From assembly GCA_948567375.1 (NCBI GenBank), contig OX419757.1, forward strand, positions 10,430,974 to 10,494,973: a DNA stretch of 64,000 nucleotides, given 5' to 3'. This document shows positions 47,495 to 60,000 of this stretch, piece after piece; positions within the stretch are counted from its first letter, which is position 1, and every line of letters begins with the position of its first letter. The notes under the pieces were generated by a model. That model saw only the letters and a program-made list of their open reading frames with translations. It was not told the DNA's origin and did no database searches. A program made the position numbers and the translations under genes. This DNA is from Lunularia cruciata. Taxonomy: Eukaryota > Streptophyta > Marchantiopsida > Lunulariales > Lunulariaceae.

Positions 47495-50400
47495 TCTCCA
47501 CCGTCATCGATAGTAAATATTTTGTGTCCTACTATCAATGAAACTAAAGCTGTGTGATTTGGCAATTACTGACACATTGCCTTCTCGATCTCAGAGTAAT
47601 AAGGTTCAGTGTTTTCAGAGCATGAGCACAGGCTTGGTATGCTTAAGCAGGCCATCCCCATGCCACTCCAGGATCATATGCAGCGTGATTTTTGACATGG
47701 TAAAATCCAGACCTGCGCACGGGAACTACACGTTCCACATGTAATGTGAGAGGCAGTTATTGCACGTAACAGTTGTACCCCTTCAAATAAAGTATGTTAG
47801 GCTTCTGAAATAAATTCTGAAGTACCGGGAAGGATGAGTTTTTCAAACACTGTAAAATGTGAGTAGGTCTTGGCTACATATAATTTGTATACCAATTTAA
47901 GGTGAAAATATCTCTCACTTCGATCTTTGTTCCTACTGTTATTCTCGTTCCAGATGTTGACTCAGGGGAGTCAAACTATTTCCTCGCTGTTTTCAAGTAA
48001 TCGACTTGCTGTAAAGTTCGCAAGGTCTTGACCCTTGTTCGGAATGTTCTTCTTCGTAAATAATCGAAGTTCATCTGTTGACATGAAATCGTTAAAGTCC
48101 CATGTAAGCAATCTCAACATATCTTTCTAGACTGGAGTAAGAGCAGAGGAAAATCAGACCGCACAATCTCAAGTTGCCCACTGAATCTAACCTTAGCTGC
48201 CGTTTCACTGGTGGTATGCTGCACATTTGCAGCACTGACACTTGATCAAGTATGGCCAGACCCCTATTGTACCACGATATGCTTACACTGAAAGCCATCA
48301 ATGAACAGCGTCGATGAAATATATAATGATTACCGACTAAATATAGAAGGGAGTGGGGAAGGAATTATCATAGCCTGCAAGATACATGCTGAGATCTACA
48401 TCAACCAGTTCAAGCGGGAACCGAAGTAGGGTTCGCTGGAAGGTCTAACAAATCGTAGGGACCCAGATTCTTGCTCTGCAAAGGTTCGGAACGGGATCAA
48501 CTAGTCTCGAATGACTCCGATGAGTCATGGGAACTGTACTTCTTCAGTGGTCACTGAGTTGATGGCCGAAGTCACAAGCGAAAACTGGAACAAACATTCC
48601 TCTTGTCTCTCAGAAAGGATGTCAACAACAGAGGATCCATAGCCCTCGTCACTGATCCTCCGGGCACGGTTTGGGAGCCGAGCATTGCAATCTTGTATTG
48701 TATCTTTCCTTTCAAAGATACAGTAGTCACTTGCGGAGATGGTAGAGGACCAACTGGACAGGACATGTCTGTCAATATATTATGTAATGGGGTACAAATC
48801 ATCACCTGAAGTCACCGGACGTGAAGCTTTGTGACCCTGGAGTAAAATTCAAAGCATATAGGAAAAGTTCCTCGACCTTCAGGTCTGTTCCGCGATCCAG
48901 CTCCTCCTGAAATACAGATGGAGTTTCAGAGAACTCTTTGGCATAGCAGCCGCTACAATCTTTCGTAAGGGCAACTCAAAGAAGTTCGATGTAACTCCGC
49001 AAGTTACATTGATACGATTCACTCGAAATCAGTCACTGAAACAGGATTTCGTGGGTCCCCTTGTTAATTAGGGGAGGCCGCGAGCAATTCCCCTTCACGC
49101 CTCTATTAGTTCTGAAAGTCCGAAGGCGAAGTACTTCAATCTAGTCGATTTTTCTGCTTCTACAGGCTACTCGGCTGGTGCATGAAAACCATGAAACACA
49201 GTGTGTCCATAACTTCCAACGCATCGGAAGAATGAGGTCTGTCCAGAGTGGGGAGTCAATCAAGGTCAAGCTGTCCCTCCCGTCTGCAGTTGCGAGTGCA
49301 TACTGTGTGTTAAGTATTACCCCACACTACTAATCTTGGTCAAGTCGCGGAGATTACACTTGAACACCTGCGCAAGCAATTAGCTAACGCACCTCGAGAT
49401 AAGGAAATGGAGACGTATGGTAATTGCCAAACACTTCTTATTGCCATAGGCTGTCAACTATCAACCTCAATCGCAGATGCGTTCCGAATTATTATCGCTA
49501 CAGAATTAAAAGTAGTGCCCGCTACAGATCAACAATGCCACGTCGTCCTCGGATCCTCCTTCACTTTGGTCACTTACCAGCATTGCATATATCCGCTTCG
49601 AGTGTAGAAGATGCGAGAGAGGCCGCACTTATGAGGACCATCTTCGTTCGAACAATAGAGGTGCGGGTGACCTATACTTGAGATGGAGAATCCACGAGAC
49701 AAGGGTGGAAACGTCCCACCAATCCTTCCTTGACACCAATCCAATCACTGCAGAGTACAATTCCGATCGTAATTGTGTGGAGATAGTGGACAAAAGTCGC
49801 GTCATCTCAAGCATAAACTGCACTATGCCGTAGTTTAGTACCGAAGAAACTCGGGCGGTGAAATTCGAGTGCTCTTTTGTTACATTTGGTTAAGTACACT
49901 CTCTACGTTTCCTAATATGCTAACCCCAAAGCAGGATATGCTAGAATAAATACGAGCATAGCGTTAGTTTCTGTGTGTCTTGATCTTATGGTTCTATTCC
50001 TCACAAATCCTTTGATCATCTGATGTGACTTGTAGCTAGATAGACTATTCTCATTCTGTAAATATTCATCCTAGTAATATTTATAAAGTAGTTTAATCCT
50101 ATCCGCAAACATCTCTGTGTCCTTGCATGCAATACTTTTGCTAGTAAAACATTGCAGACTTCATGCTTCATTGAGGAGCTGCAACTTTTCGACTTTTGGA
50201 AACTACGCTGAAGCCATGAAATATACCTGTCAGCCCTCCTGTCGGTCATCTATTCGGATGATGTAAATTAAGGTCAATCACATATCATCGCATCTCTTGA
50301 ATATTCAACACGTTCCGATTGCAACCTGGACATAAAATGATCGTGTTCTCAGCGGAATCTAACGTCATGAATATCAGGCATATTCTGTTAAACACTCTAG

Positions 50401-51924
50401 AATGAGTGAGTACTATAAACTAGTGTCGGCCCTCCTCCGTCTTACTCTTACACTGCGATATAATCGCCCCTTCAGATGATTATTATTGTAATGATTTGGT
50501 ACTACACATTCTATACGCTAAATCAATATTATGTCCTTCGTCCATCCAAAAACTACTTGACTTTTGTAATATTGTCTGTAAATTCGGCACTAACTTCATG
50601 CACATAAACAGTGGTGGTTCTGGTTTCTCCGAGAATGTAAGTTAAATGGTTATATTGATGTAAAGATTGATATAGAGGCAATCTAGGTAGATCTGCCTTA
50701 GTTAATTGATTCGATTGACAAGTAAGATAGGATTAGTAAGACTTTCCTTCTATAAACTCAGAAAAGTTGGAGGTACTCACGTTTGTACCGACATAGGCTC
50801 CGAGTATGAAGCCCTGTTATCGTGGAAACATTATCAAGCTTCCTCTTCGACCAAACCCTGGAACTGATAGGAATAATTTGATAATTAAACAATAAATTTT
50901 GTGGCCCTCTCAATTTTATGGTTTGAATCCTGGGACGAGCACTGTTCAGGATTAACAGATGTAGAATTCTATATATACATATGCTCTTAAAGAGCGAATC
51001 TAGATGTTCCCGGCTATGCCACATCTGTGTCTTTTCTTTCTACCCCGCTTCATCCCTCCGTTGATGTTATTACTATTTCGTTCCATCACATGTTGTTTAT
51101 AGTTTGGTCAACGATACATTCTTAACTAGCTATAGAAGTTTGACTAGAGAACTACCGCGCTCACCCTTATTATCGGCAGCGGCTATTAATCATTCCGAAG
51201 CATTGGGTCTTCACACCTGGCAGCAGCTGCAGTAAAGCTTTTGACACGTCTAGGCCAATCCTTTCCTATTTACCTGACATACCTTTTATATTTATATCAT
51301 CTAATTCTTTAAAAAAAATTGCAAATTATTATGGTTATTTTTCCATATAGATGTAGACCCGGTGTCTTTCTTAGCTTTGTGCCTTTTGGCTTGGCTACCG
51401 GCCAGTAATCCCATCTGCATTTCTATGTGCTTCTGCACTCTCGCTGTTTCCTTCAGGGTATTCCATTTAACCTTCGGGTTGCTTCTTTGCTCCTCTGGTT
51501 ACCGTTTTGCAACCCGCTATTAGATGGATTTTCTTGTACATGCTAAATTGATAGCCCAAGTGAGTACCGTTCCTATTTCTGTTTTGTCATGCTACAAGAT
51601 CGGAATGTCAGCAGAAGTTGGTTTGAGATTTCATAGAGGCATTTACAGGAAGTGCATAGATACGATGACGACAATATGATATTCTATTTGAGATGCTTTG
51701 GTTGTTGGTTGTCCTTAAAGCATCCTCTCATCTTTCTGAGGTCTTTTGCAATAAAGTAGATCTACTGTAAGTACAGGTTGGAATCAGGAAATACTCATGA
51801 CCGCTGTTGGCAAATGAATCCTCGAATCCCAATAGAATCCAATCCGAACAAGGCAACCCCTGCAACCTCATTTTGAAACTCTCATTTCATCCCAGAAAAC
51901 CTCTGAAACGGCTTACTCAAATGT
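47495..51924. other. Intergenic, no gene recognised
   Basis: Mixed DNA with CpG. Open frames at 48572-48809 (both strands) and 49407-49681 are short and without motifs. I cannot support a gene or an RNA. Confidence 0.4.
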
Positions 51925-52262
51925 ATTATCCACCGGACATTTGGGAATAGCTTAGCTTAGAAAATTTCTTCAACAGTGAAACAAAAGTTAGAGATCATTA
52001 TACGTTATACATCCCTGTTATGTAAAGGTCTACATGCCCAATAAAATACCCATAGGAAAAGTAAAAAAGAATACCCAATAAAATACCTCCTAGGAAAGGT
52101 AAAAGAAGGATACATATGCATAAAATATCCAATGGACATTTGGGAATGCTTACCTTAGAAAATCTCTTCAATAGTGAAAAAAAAAGTTAGAGATAGTTAT
52201 ACGTTACACCCGTCCCTTTTATGCAAAAGCCTATATGCCCAATCAAATGCTCTGGAGGAGAA
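51925..52262. repeat. Diverged 199-bp direct duplication
   Basis: About 51925-52065 and 52124-52262 share GGACATTTGGGAAT, GCTTA(C/G)CTTAGAAAAT, a run around GTTAGAGAT and ATACGTTA, and TATGCCCAAT or CATGCCCAAT. The shared parts are roughly 85% alike by eye. Not part of a recognised element. Confidence 0.7.
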
Positions 52263-52754
52263 GTAACAAAATAATACATATGTCCAAAGAAACGCGAATA
52301 GAAAGGAAGAGCCATAGACTCGGGAAAGAAGGATACAGAGACATAGAAAAAAAAAGCTATGTAGAGTGTTTTCTTCTCTAACCGCTCTAAAAATATGTGA
52401 AATGAGTAACCAACTCTAGAAATATATAAAATGAGCAAAATAAAAACCTGCCTGAATGGTGTGATATAGGTTCTCCAAGGGTAAGTATGGTAAATGTCAG
52501 TGGAGTGCAATCAGTGGAGAGAGAGCACCCACTACTGATGCAACCTGATCTCTGTTGGGTGACAAGACCCTATGTCAAAGTAAGAGGTAAGCATTGTGGG
52601 TGAGAAAGCCAATACATTTCTCCTTTATATTGAGCCCTGTGCTACCTCTAGATGGAGACCATCAAGCAAATAATGAGGACTAAGGTGTTTGAGTCAAGAG
52701 GTGGGGCATAGTGATCCTCCTTCCCTTGGTGCTGATACTAGCTGCAGCTCCTGC
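52263..52754. other. No gene recognised
   Basis: AT-rich stretch. The minus-strand frame 52510-52187 is Phe/Tyr-rich, lies partly in the duplication and has no motif. Confidence 0.35.
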
Positions 52755-53330
52755 CTAGATGCTAGCTCGGGCCAAGGACTCTGGTTGAAGTGGGTTCACC
52801 ACAACCACATCATACCATATATGTCGGCTATCCTTGAAAGTGAGAATTTTTATCCACATCCTCTGCTGAGGTAGGCCAAGTAGGACCATCCATTGCTCAA
52901 TCTGAACTTGTGAGTGAGTAGAGTGCAGTATGTGGACCACCACCTCTCTAATGGCGTCATGGACTCTAGTAGGCTCTCTTCCTATGGCACATAATAAGAT
53001 GTGGATGCACTCCATGTCAAATGTAGAATTGCAGTAAGCACTAGTCCAATATGTCCAAGAGTGTTGGATGGTGGTAGACCTAGTCAAAGCTGAAGGGCCA
53101 GCCATGCTGAACTCCTCCAACATGAATTTGATCCAAAAGTATTCAATCAAAAGGGAAGTGTGAAGCCAAGCTCCCAGTGCCCTTCATGTTACAAGGGAGG
53201 AACCTAGCTCCATTTGGTAAAGGCACATCAATGAGAATGTTAGAACCCCAGTGAGAGTGCATATGTTCATTCAGCTCCTCTTGATTCTTCCTATGTCTAG
53301 GGAGACAAAGTACACAAAGTGGCAAGTGCT
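52755..53330 (-). pseudogene. Non-LTR retrotransposon C-terminus, minus strand
   Basis: The 131-codon frame 53150-52755 contains MECIHILLCAIGREPTRVHD then AIREVVVHIL, QIEQWMVL, and DVVVVNPLQPESLARAS. This matches the endonuclease-like part of the relics at 12413-13090 and 29640-29880 in order and in key residues (His-Asp-Ala-Ile-Arg, then Asp-Val-Val-Val). The frame 53325-53143 just upstream may be its continuation. Several breaks; an isolated CpG-poor patch in otherwise gene-bearing DNA. Confidence 0.6.
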
Positions 53331-53670
53331 GTTCGTACTAGTCTTGGTAATCCATCATGAGTCAATCAAAGAGATATTTGGAAAGCAAGGGTGCGGAGTC
53401 CATTCTCATGATACGTTGCAATAGCAATAGTGCATCCTTCGTATAAGAAAAGGGAACCATTAGGGCCACGCTCCTAGGTCAGCTGCTGGAACAATAACCT
53501 CTTCTGATATGATACGTGTCCTCTCACAGAGCTACAAGGATGAAAACATGCAAGGCGGTAAGAGTGTGAAAAAGGTAAGGCGCATGAGTCTAGCGCAAAG
53601 GACATGACATGGCATGAGGAACGCATTTTGGGAGGATATGTGAATGCCACAAAGGATGGTCCCGCAACAA
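53331..53670. other. No gene recognised
   Basis: Unique-looking spacer; nothing supported. Confidence 0.35.
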
Positions 53671-53785
53671 TGCAAAATATGCACTTGTTATATAATTGTT
53701 ATATATAAAAGTTGTTTTCCAACTTGTGCAAAATATGTATTTGTTTTATAATATTATATTGTTATGTGTAAAAGCTGTTGTTTTG
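53671..53785. repeat. AT-rich 56-bp tandem duplication
   Basis: Units starting TGCAAAATATG at 53671 and 53727 continue with ATTGTTAT...TAAAAG(C/T)TGTT. The second unit has a small insertion. Confidence 0.7.
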
Positions 53786-54370
53786 GAGCTGCTCTCCTTG
53801 CTATTGTTTTGCGGCTTGTTCGTCATGTTTAAGAAGATGCTCTTATCTACCGCGATAAGCTTTGCCATTGGCTTGGTACCCTTTAAATATTGTAAATGAT
53901 AACTAACGATCCAGCGAACTTGTTATACATGTGTAATCTGGTCTTGGACACTCAAAAGGGGAACTAAAGACGATATATTTCTAGAAGCAACAGTAAATGA
54001 CAGCTTGACCTCTAGATTGACTCATGGCCTTCCAGATACAGCTACAGACAGACAGACTGACGATGAGCCCGAATTAGATCCGGTGGAGTGTTTTCTTATA
54101 TCGAATACTGGAGATGGAGGCCGGCTGTCCGATACTTGATTCTTCTGACTCGGTGCAGGACCATCTCAAGTTGTTCATCCTCGAAATTGTTAAATTCTCT
54201 CCATGAGCTTTGGTAGCAGCCTTAGATGAATCTCGGCAAGACCGATGGAAGTGTGCTCCTGCGATGGTCAAGACGAGCATGATTTCGGAAAGAAGCGATC
54301 CCGGAGCTAGACAACAGCCTGGCCGACGAAATTCTGATATCGATCCAGAGCGGGACGTTGGAGAATATTG
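53786..54370. other. Upstream region of the U-box/TPR gene
   Basis: No coding signal before the ATG at 54371. No clear TATA box. CpG content rises towards the gene. Confidence 0.35.
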
Positions 54371-57054
54371 ATGGAACCAGTGGGCTTGGCCGTTACTCTC
54401 GCTCAAACTCTGCTCCAGACAGTTACTCGCGCTATAACATGGTGGAACCAAACGGAAAACGCCGAAGTAGCTGAGGAGCTGAATACGTTTGCGAAGAATC
54501 TGAAGCACAACATTGGTGTGGTGAGCTGGAGAAAAGTTGCCAAAAATGCTACCTCCAGTTTTGCTATCGGTATATGCCTCCCAGCCAAGAAATCAGGACG
54601 TTTCCCTGTCATAGAATGCCAAAGCACAGGTTTCAGATTGATTCCAAATTTCGAGGACGTACTTCAAGTCATTGAGAAAATAACTGACGGCATTATCTTG
54701 TTTTGTAGAGGTATTACAGGAGGATCTTCGGCAGGGAAACAAGGATGCAGAGAGAGTATTGATGAAAGATGTTGTCATGTCACTTTGGAAAGCCAAGAAA
54801 ACCATGTCCGAACTTGTGCTGATTCACCAGCGAGTGATCACCTCCTTCCAAATCCAGCTTTTGTTCATCATCGTAGATGTATGCTATTCTTCCAGACATT
54901 TAGATGAATTTTACGCTTGAGACACCCAAAATCGCTATAATGAAGCTGGAAGCACTCAATCCAGAAGGTTGAATACCTTGCAATCCACATTCTGCAGACC
55001 CAAGGATGATGCTAAGGCCGTAATTCTGGCGTTCCGGATCTGACGAAATCCGTTTACCTGTGCCAAGTAAAGAGGCAACTCTATTTTGCAGATTTATCTA
55101 GGAAATTTTACAACTAATTCTGATTTGGAGAATGCTTTGTTTAAGCAGGTGACGCTCGACGGCAAAGGGTTGGAGAAGTTTCATGCTGCCATAGAACGAG
55201 TGCAAGCTGACTTAATGCAAGTATACTCAGCCCCCAGCACTTCAAAGAGGAAGGAACTGAATTCCCGTATGCGCAAGGATTTACAGGAGATGTTCACTCC
55301 GCTGCTTGCCGAGATGCGATTCCGGGGCCAAACTATTGAAGAAGTCATCTTCATCATCAAGGGTGACGAATGCAATGCTCAGACGGATGATTTGGAGAGA
55401 ATCTTTGCCGATGTAAGAAGCTCGTGAGGCTCCAGAACCTACATCCTAACTTGAAAGCAGATCCCATTTCGTATCTCATTTCGGCCTCCAGGTACAGATC
55501 TATCTACCTAGGCCATAGATCTTATTTCAAGTGCATGTCTTGGAGAGTAACGCTTTGACATTGTGTATGTATCTGTAGTTGGTGGCAGCTGCGCATAAAT
55601 TGGACACCTTGAGTAAGAGGGATAAGGCACCGGTTGAGCAACCATCCACATCTAGGTATCAAAAGTCGGATACACTAAAATGGTATCACGATCCCATCAC
55701 CTGGGAAGTCATGTGTGACCCAGTAAAGGCTAGCGATCGGAGGACATACGACAGATGGACATTGATACACCACGCTAGTAGTATGAGACTTAGTCCATTC
55801 GACAGAAGCCCCGATCTGCAGATTATCTTTGATGACATTGACGTGAGGGGTCGACTCTTTGAGAAGTATCCAGAGCAAGAGTACACCTTCAGGAATCTCC
55901 GTGAGAAATATCGACAAGAAGCTCTAGAAAAGGCCAACTCCGACAATTACAATCTCCGCGAAGTGCTTGTAATGCTCAACCATGTGTTAGCATGGGCAGA
56001 AAACGATGCCGAGTGCCGAGCAAAGCGAGATGAGATTGACTTGCGCATTTCGGGATCTCTCGAGGAAATTGCATCCTCAAGCCCCAGTATCTCCTCATCT
56101 CCAAGTATGTATGGCGGCGTCAACACCACACGTAACATTCACATTCACAGTCCTGGATATATTTCTTGGAGTGCATATCATCGAGCGCACTGGTTTGAAA
56201 CATGGCTTTGAATGTTCGTCATCTTTACTTTTGTGTCAGGTATCGAATTACGCAAAACGTATATTTAACCTTGATTCCTATAATTTCGAAAATCCATCGA
56301 TTCTTGGTAAACTAAAAGGATCATAATAACTAAAATCCTGATGAGTTAAGATGCTAAACATGAATGTATCAGATGGGAGATGTGATTGTCCACTTTATAT
56401 CCGTTGTGGGGAAATGGATGTCATAATAGCATAGAAGTTGGTAAGTGGCACTGAGCCTGCAGTGGTATACAGCTATATTGACTTATATCTACGAAATGCA
56501 CTGCAGACTGGAGCTCTGAATCAAGCACAGACTCGCCGGAATATCCAGCATCTCCACACTTCCCACAATTTCCACAATATATGTCATGGCTTGAACGAGC
56601 ATATGCGGAGCAAACTAAAGGTGACGGCGCATTTTCTGATGGAGATTTCGGAGATGCTGTGGTTCACTACACGTCCGCAATATCTCTGGCTCCTCAAAGT
56701 GAAGTTCTATATTCCAAACGTTCGGCCTCCAATGCTTGCCTCCACAGGTACCCAGATGCTCTCGAAGACGCAAAGATTATTTTAAATCTAAAACCTGGAT
56801 GGGCAGAGGGCTACTTCAGACTTGGGGTCGCCTACCAAGGTATGAAAAGGTACCATGATGCAATCACAGCATACAAGAAGGGGCTAGAAGCCGATCCCGA
56901 CAATGAAGCAATGAAAGCAGGGCTTGAAGTAGCTCAAGAAGCACATAGGAAAGATTCAAGGGGGTACAAATTCTTCATCTGTTCACAAAGTCATATTCTA
57001 TATCTTGTTATATCGTTTGTAACTCTGCGGGTCCTTCAGGAGATATCTCATTAG
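54371..57054 (+). CDS. Helical-bundle / U-box-like / TPR protein
   Basis: Five exons: 54371-54515, 54709-54878, 55092-55412, 55579-56104, 56507-57054. All introns are GT-AG; 1710 nt in one frame give 569 residues. Residues 1-212 form a mostly helical N-terminus (LAVTLAQTLLQTVTRAITWW, then heptad-like LNTFAKNLKHNI), reminiscent of the RPW8/MLKL-type four-helix bundles of plant immune proteins. Residues about 247-320 are U-box-like: HDPITWEVMCDPVKASDRRT then YDRW, with the D-P-V and T-Y-D-R signature kept but the usual G-H/Q-T-Y changed to R-R-T-Y. TPRs follow at about 417-535 (AYAEQTKGDGAFSDGDFGDA, YTSAISLAP, LYSKRSASNACL, LGVAYQGMKRYHDAITAY), close to those of Hsp70/Hsp90 co-chaperones. The last ~29 residues are hydrophobic (HILYLVISFVTL). 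Likely an E3 ligase or chaperone adaptor; ligase activity is inferred. Exons 1-2 are less certain than 3-5. Confidence 0.7.
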
Positions 57055-60000
57055 TTAGTCTATAATTTCAAGAGAGCACAGGGCATGTAGGTACTATATT
57101 GGCGCTCGTTCCAAGGTACCTTTATGAAGCATGTATTTTTTAGTTGTATATTACAGTGATTGGTTATGACAATGGAATTGATCGGACAAACAGCAAGATA
57201 GATATAGAAACAGTAGGATAGATATACAATCCCCGAATGCCTTCAAAATCTCCGAGGTCCAAGTGCAGAAACTTTTCCATGTAGTCTGCAAAATTAAGAT
57301 TTGTCGCCTCAAGTTCGATTCTGCAGCATTTATGATATGCTCTCTGGTGAAGATTTTGAGAGGGTCAGAGTACAAGATGTTGTTGCCACTGACTCCACGA
57401 TTTTCCTTTTTATAGTGAAAGAAAGTTGATTGCCCTATGTGTTATTCAAGGTCTAAGTAGTATTTGTGCAATGGTAAAACAGTCCCAGGTTGCTCGGAAA
57501 TAGACTTCTCACCGACGCGAACGGACTCATGTGCACATCAAGGTTACAGCCATCTGTCTTTTCAAGTCGTCAGTTAAATTTATGACAGGGTAAAGTCTCA
57601 TCTTTCACCATCCATGGACACAATGCGTCAGTCTGCAAACAACTCGAATAAACTGAAGAATCATCTACATCGCAGAGAGAAGTTATGCAATAAAAAGGGT
57701 TTAGACGGGTAATCGGCTTCATACACTGCTTTGCAGCACTACTTACATGATACAAAATGAAATGCATCGAAGAGTTGAGTATACCAGGTCCTATTACCCC
57801 TGTAGATAGACAGAGAAATAAGATTCGTTCGGAAAAAGAACAACGCTTCACTTCTGTTTGGGAAACCGGGTCATTCTTGTTTCCTGAACAGCGATGGAGG
57901 ATTTCGAACAAGGTATGAGCTGTTTCCGTATCGCATACTAAAACACAGTCCACAAACCTGCTAAACATTTCTCTCTTTCCCTTCATACGCATCCCTTATG
58001 AGAATCCGATCTATGGGTCGATTGCAAAGGCCAGTCGCGACTGAAATTTTGCATGCATCCATCATTATGTTCTGAAATGACAGCGCTCAACTTTCAAACT
58101 GAATCTGAAAAGGTGAAAACTTACGCTTTGATCGATGATTTTACACTGCAATGCTGACTGTGAACGACGGTCCACTTCCAGTTTACCCGACCCATCTGAT
58201 CTCAATAATTCTGGTGATTTTCCCGGATTCATCAAATATACTAACGACTACTGTAGCTTGTAAATTTGACAGACTGGGTACCAACGAAACACGACCCAAG
58301 ACCAAGACATGTTCTTCACGTGAGAATGTCCGTGCTGAACGACTTGTACTAGTAAACAGGCAAGATGACACGTTGGATCTCTCTTGAAGCGCTATTACAT
58401 TGCACGTTGCCATAGACTTATTGCCACCAATGAACTGAGTTTGACTTCCACAAATGTCGGAATAGTAGACAGACAAAATTATTCTTTAAGCGTGTTTAGT
58501 TCAGCACATCTTTTTAGAACGTTATAGAATCATTGACAAGCAGGGTATTCATCCACTTGTTTAAACGATAAGTCTAGTAAAATCTCCTCATAAACTTTGA
58601 GATATGCAATCTTCTTCGCAACAGAATCATGAACGGTAGCTTTTAATTTCATTTGGAAGCTACCAAAGCTACAGTGCAATAATTATCCGTATTGAGGAAA
58701 AACATATATTAAAACTAAAAGGCACGGGCTTTAATTCCATCCAGACGTATATAAAACCGTTCAAGCATATTAGTCCTTTTTAATTAAGAATCCTAGAACA
58801 AGTAATTATTAACTTGTAATTCTGGTAACCTCAATCCATGATATGTAAGGAAAACCAGATTTCGTAATTAAATTCTGTAACCAGTACGATCGGAAACCAT
58901 CCATTGACACTCAGACGTATTTTCACTCAGCATGGATGTTCGTCCTTATAAGAATGTAATAAGTAGTGAAGATTGCAAATTCAGCTAGAGATTCATATCC
59001 AGATAGTTCAACTTACGAAAACAATGACATCATTCTAATTGCATAGTCAGCCACATCATAATGGACTAAGACTAGAATATTAATATAATTTCCTTTTTGT
59101 CATTTCTCGTCTTTGGAGCTTATCGTTAATTTATTACTGTAGTAACATCAAACCACTGAGACAGTTGAAACGCATTCAAAGTAGTCAGGGGTAATCATAT
59201 GGATTAAAAATGAAGCTATTTGTCTTTTGAAGAATGATTTGTTAAAAATATAATTGAGGTTGGTACAGTTTACCACATGATGAAAAGTACTTATTTTGTA
59301 ACATCTATCCTTCCTCTCTCGGAGGTATTAATCATATATAATAATGCAATTTCATATTATTGACATTAAACATCAAAGAAAAGGCCAACTATATACGTGG
59401 TTTTAATGACAATATGACCAACTATATAAGTGAAGCCCAGCCTTAGAAAATTAAATTTTTTAACGGTAACCTGTTCAGTTGGTTCAATCGCAGTTGATGT
59501 AACGTCAAAGTAAGGAAAATGAATCAAAGAATATTTCTCACAAGGAGACATTCACTCTGAGTGAATATCTTTCAAAGTTGTAATATCTATGCATATTTTA
59601 ACAATAAAATTTTGACAAAAATTTCGTAAAATCCTCGGTCTTTTCACTATTCAAAATTCTCAGAAATCTCCATATTTCCAAGAAAGACTTCTACAAAGAC
59701 TACATTTTCTGCTGAGTATCTAAAAATAAATATTTCTTGTGTTTCCAGCTATCTCTAACTATGAAATTTTTATGAAAAACATAACAAGTATAATACCAGA
59801 GTATACTTGAGAGAATGTATAATATATATTGAACTACTTTTCATATTAACGATAATTTTTAAATAAAAAACTGCAACTAATCATTCCTATCAAGAACTAT
59901 TTCTAAAAGTGAGCAGATTTAACATACAAATGACAATTTTGAGGTAAGAGAGTTTGTTAAGGTTTGTGCATTGTAGATCATACATGCATTGTGTGATTAA

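Noticed and set aside
48572-48809. Opposed open frames of 68-77 codons
   Set aside because: Open on both strands at once, with no family match or splice context.
54074-54508. 144-codon minus-strand frame before the U-box/TPR gene
   Set aside because: It overlaps exon 1 of the plus-strand gene, and its own sequence shows no motif.
57570-57992. 140-codon minus-strand frame as a gene
   Set aside because: No recognised domain, no convincing splice partners, and overlap with no conserved context; kept only as a remark.
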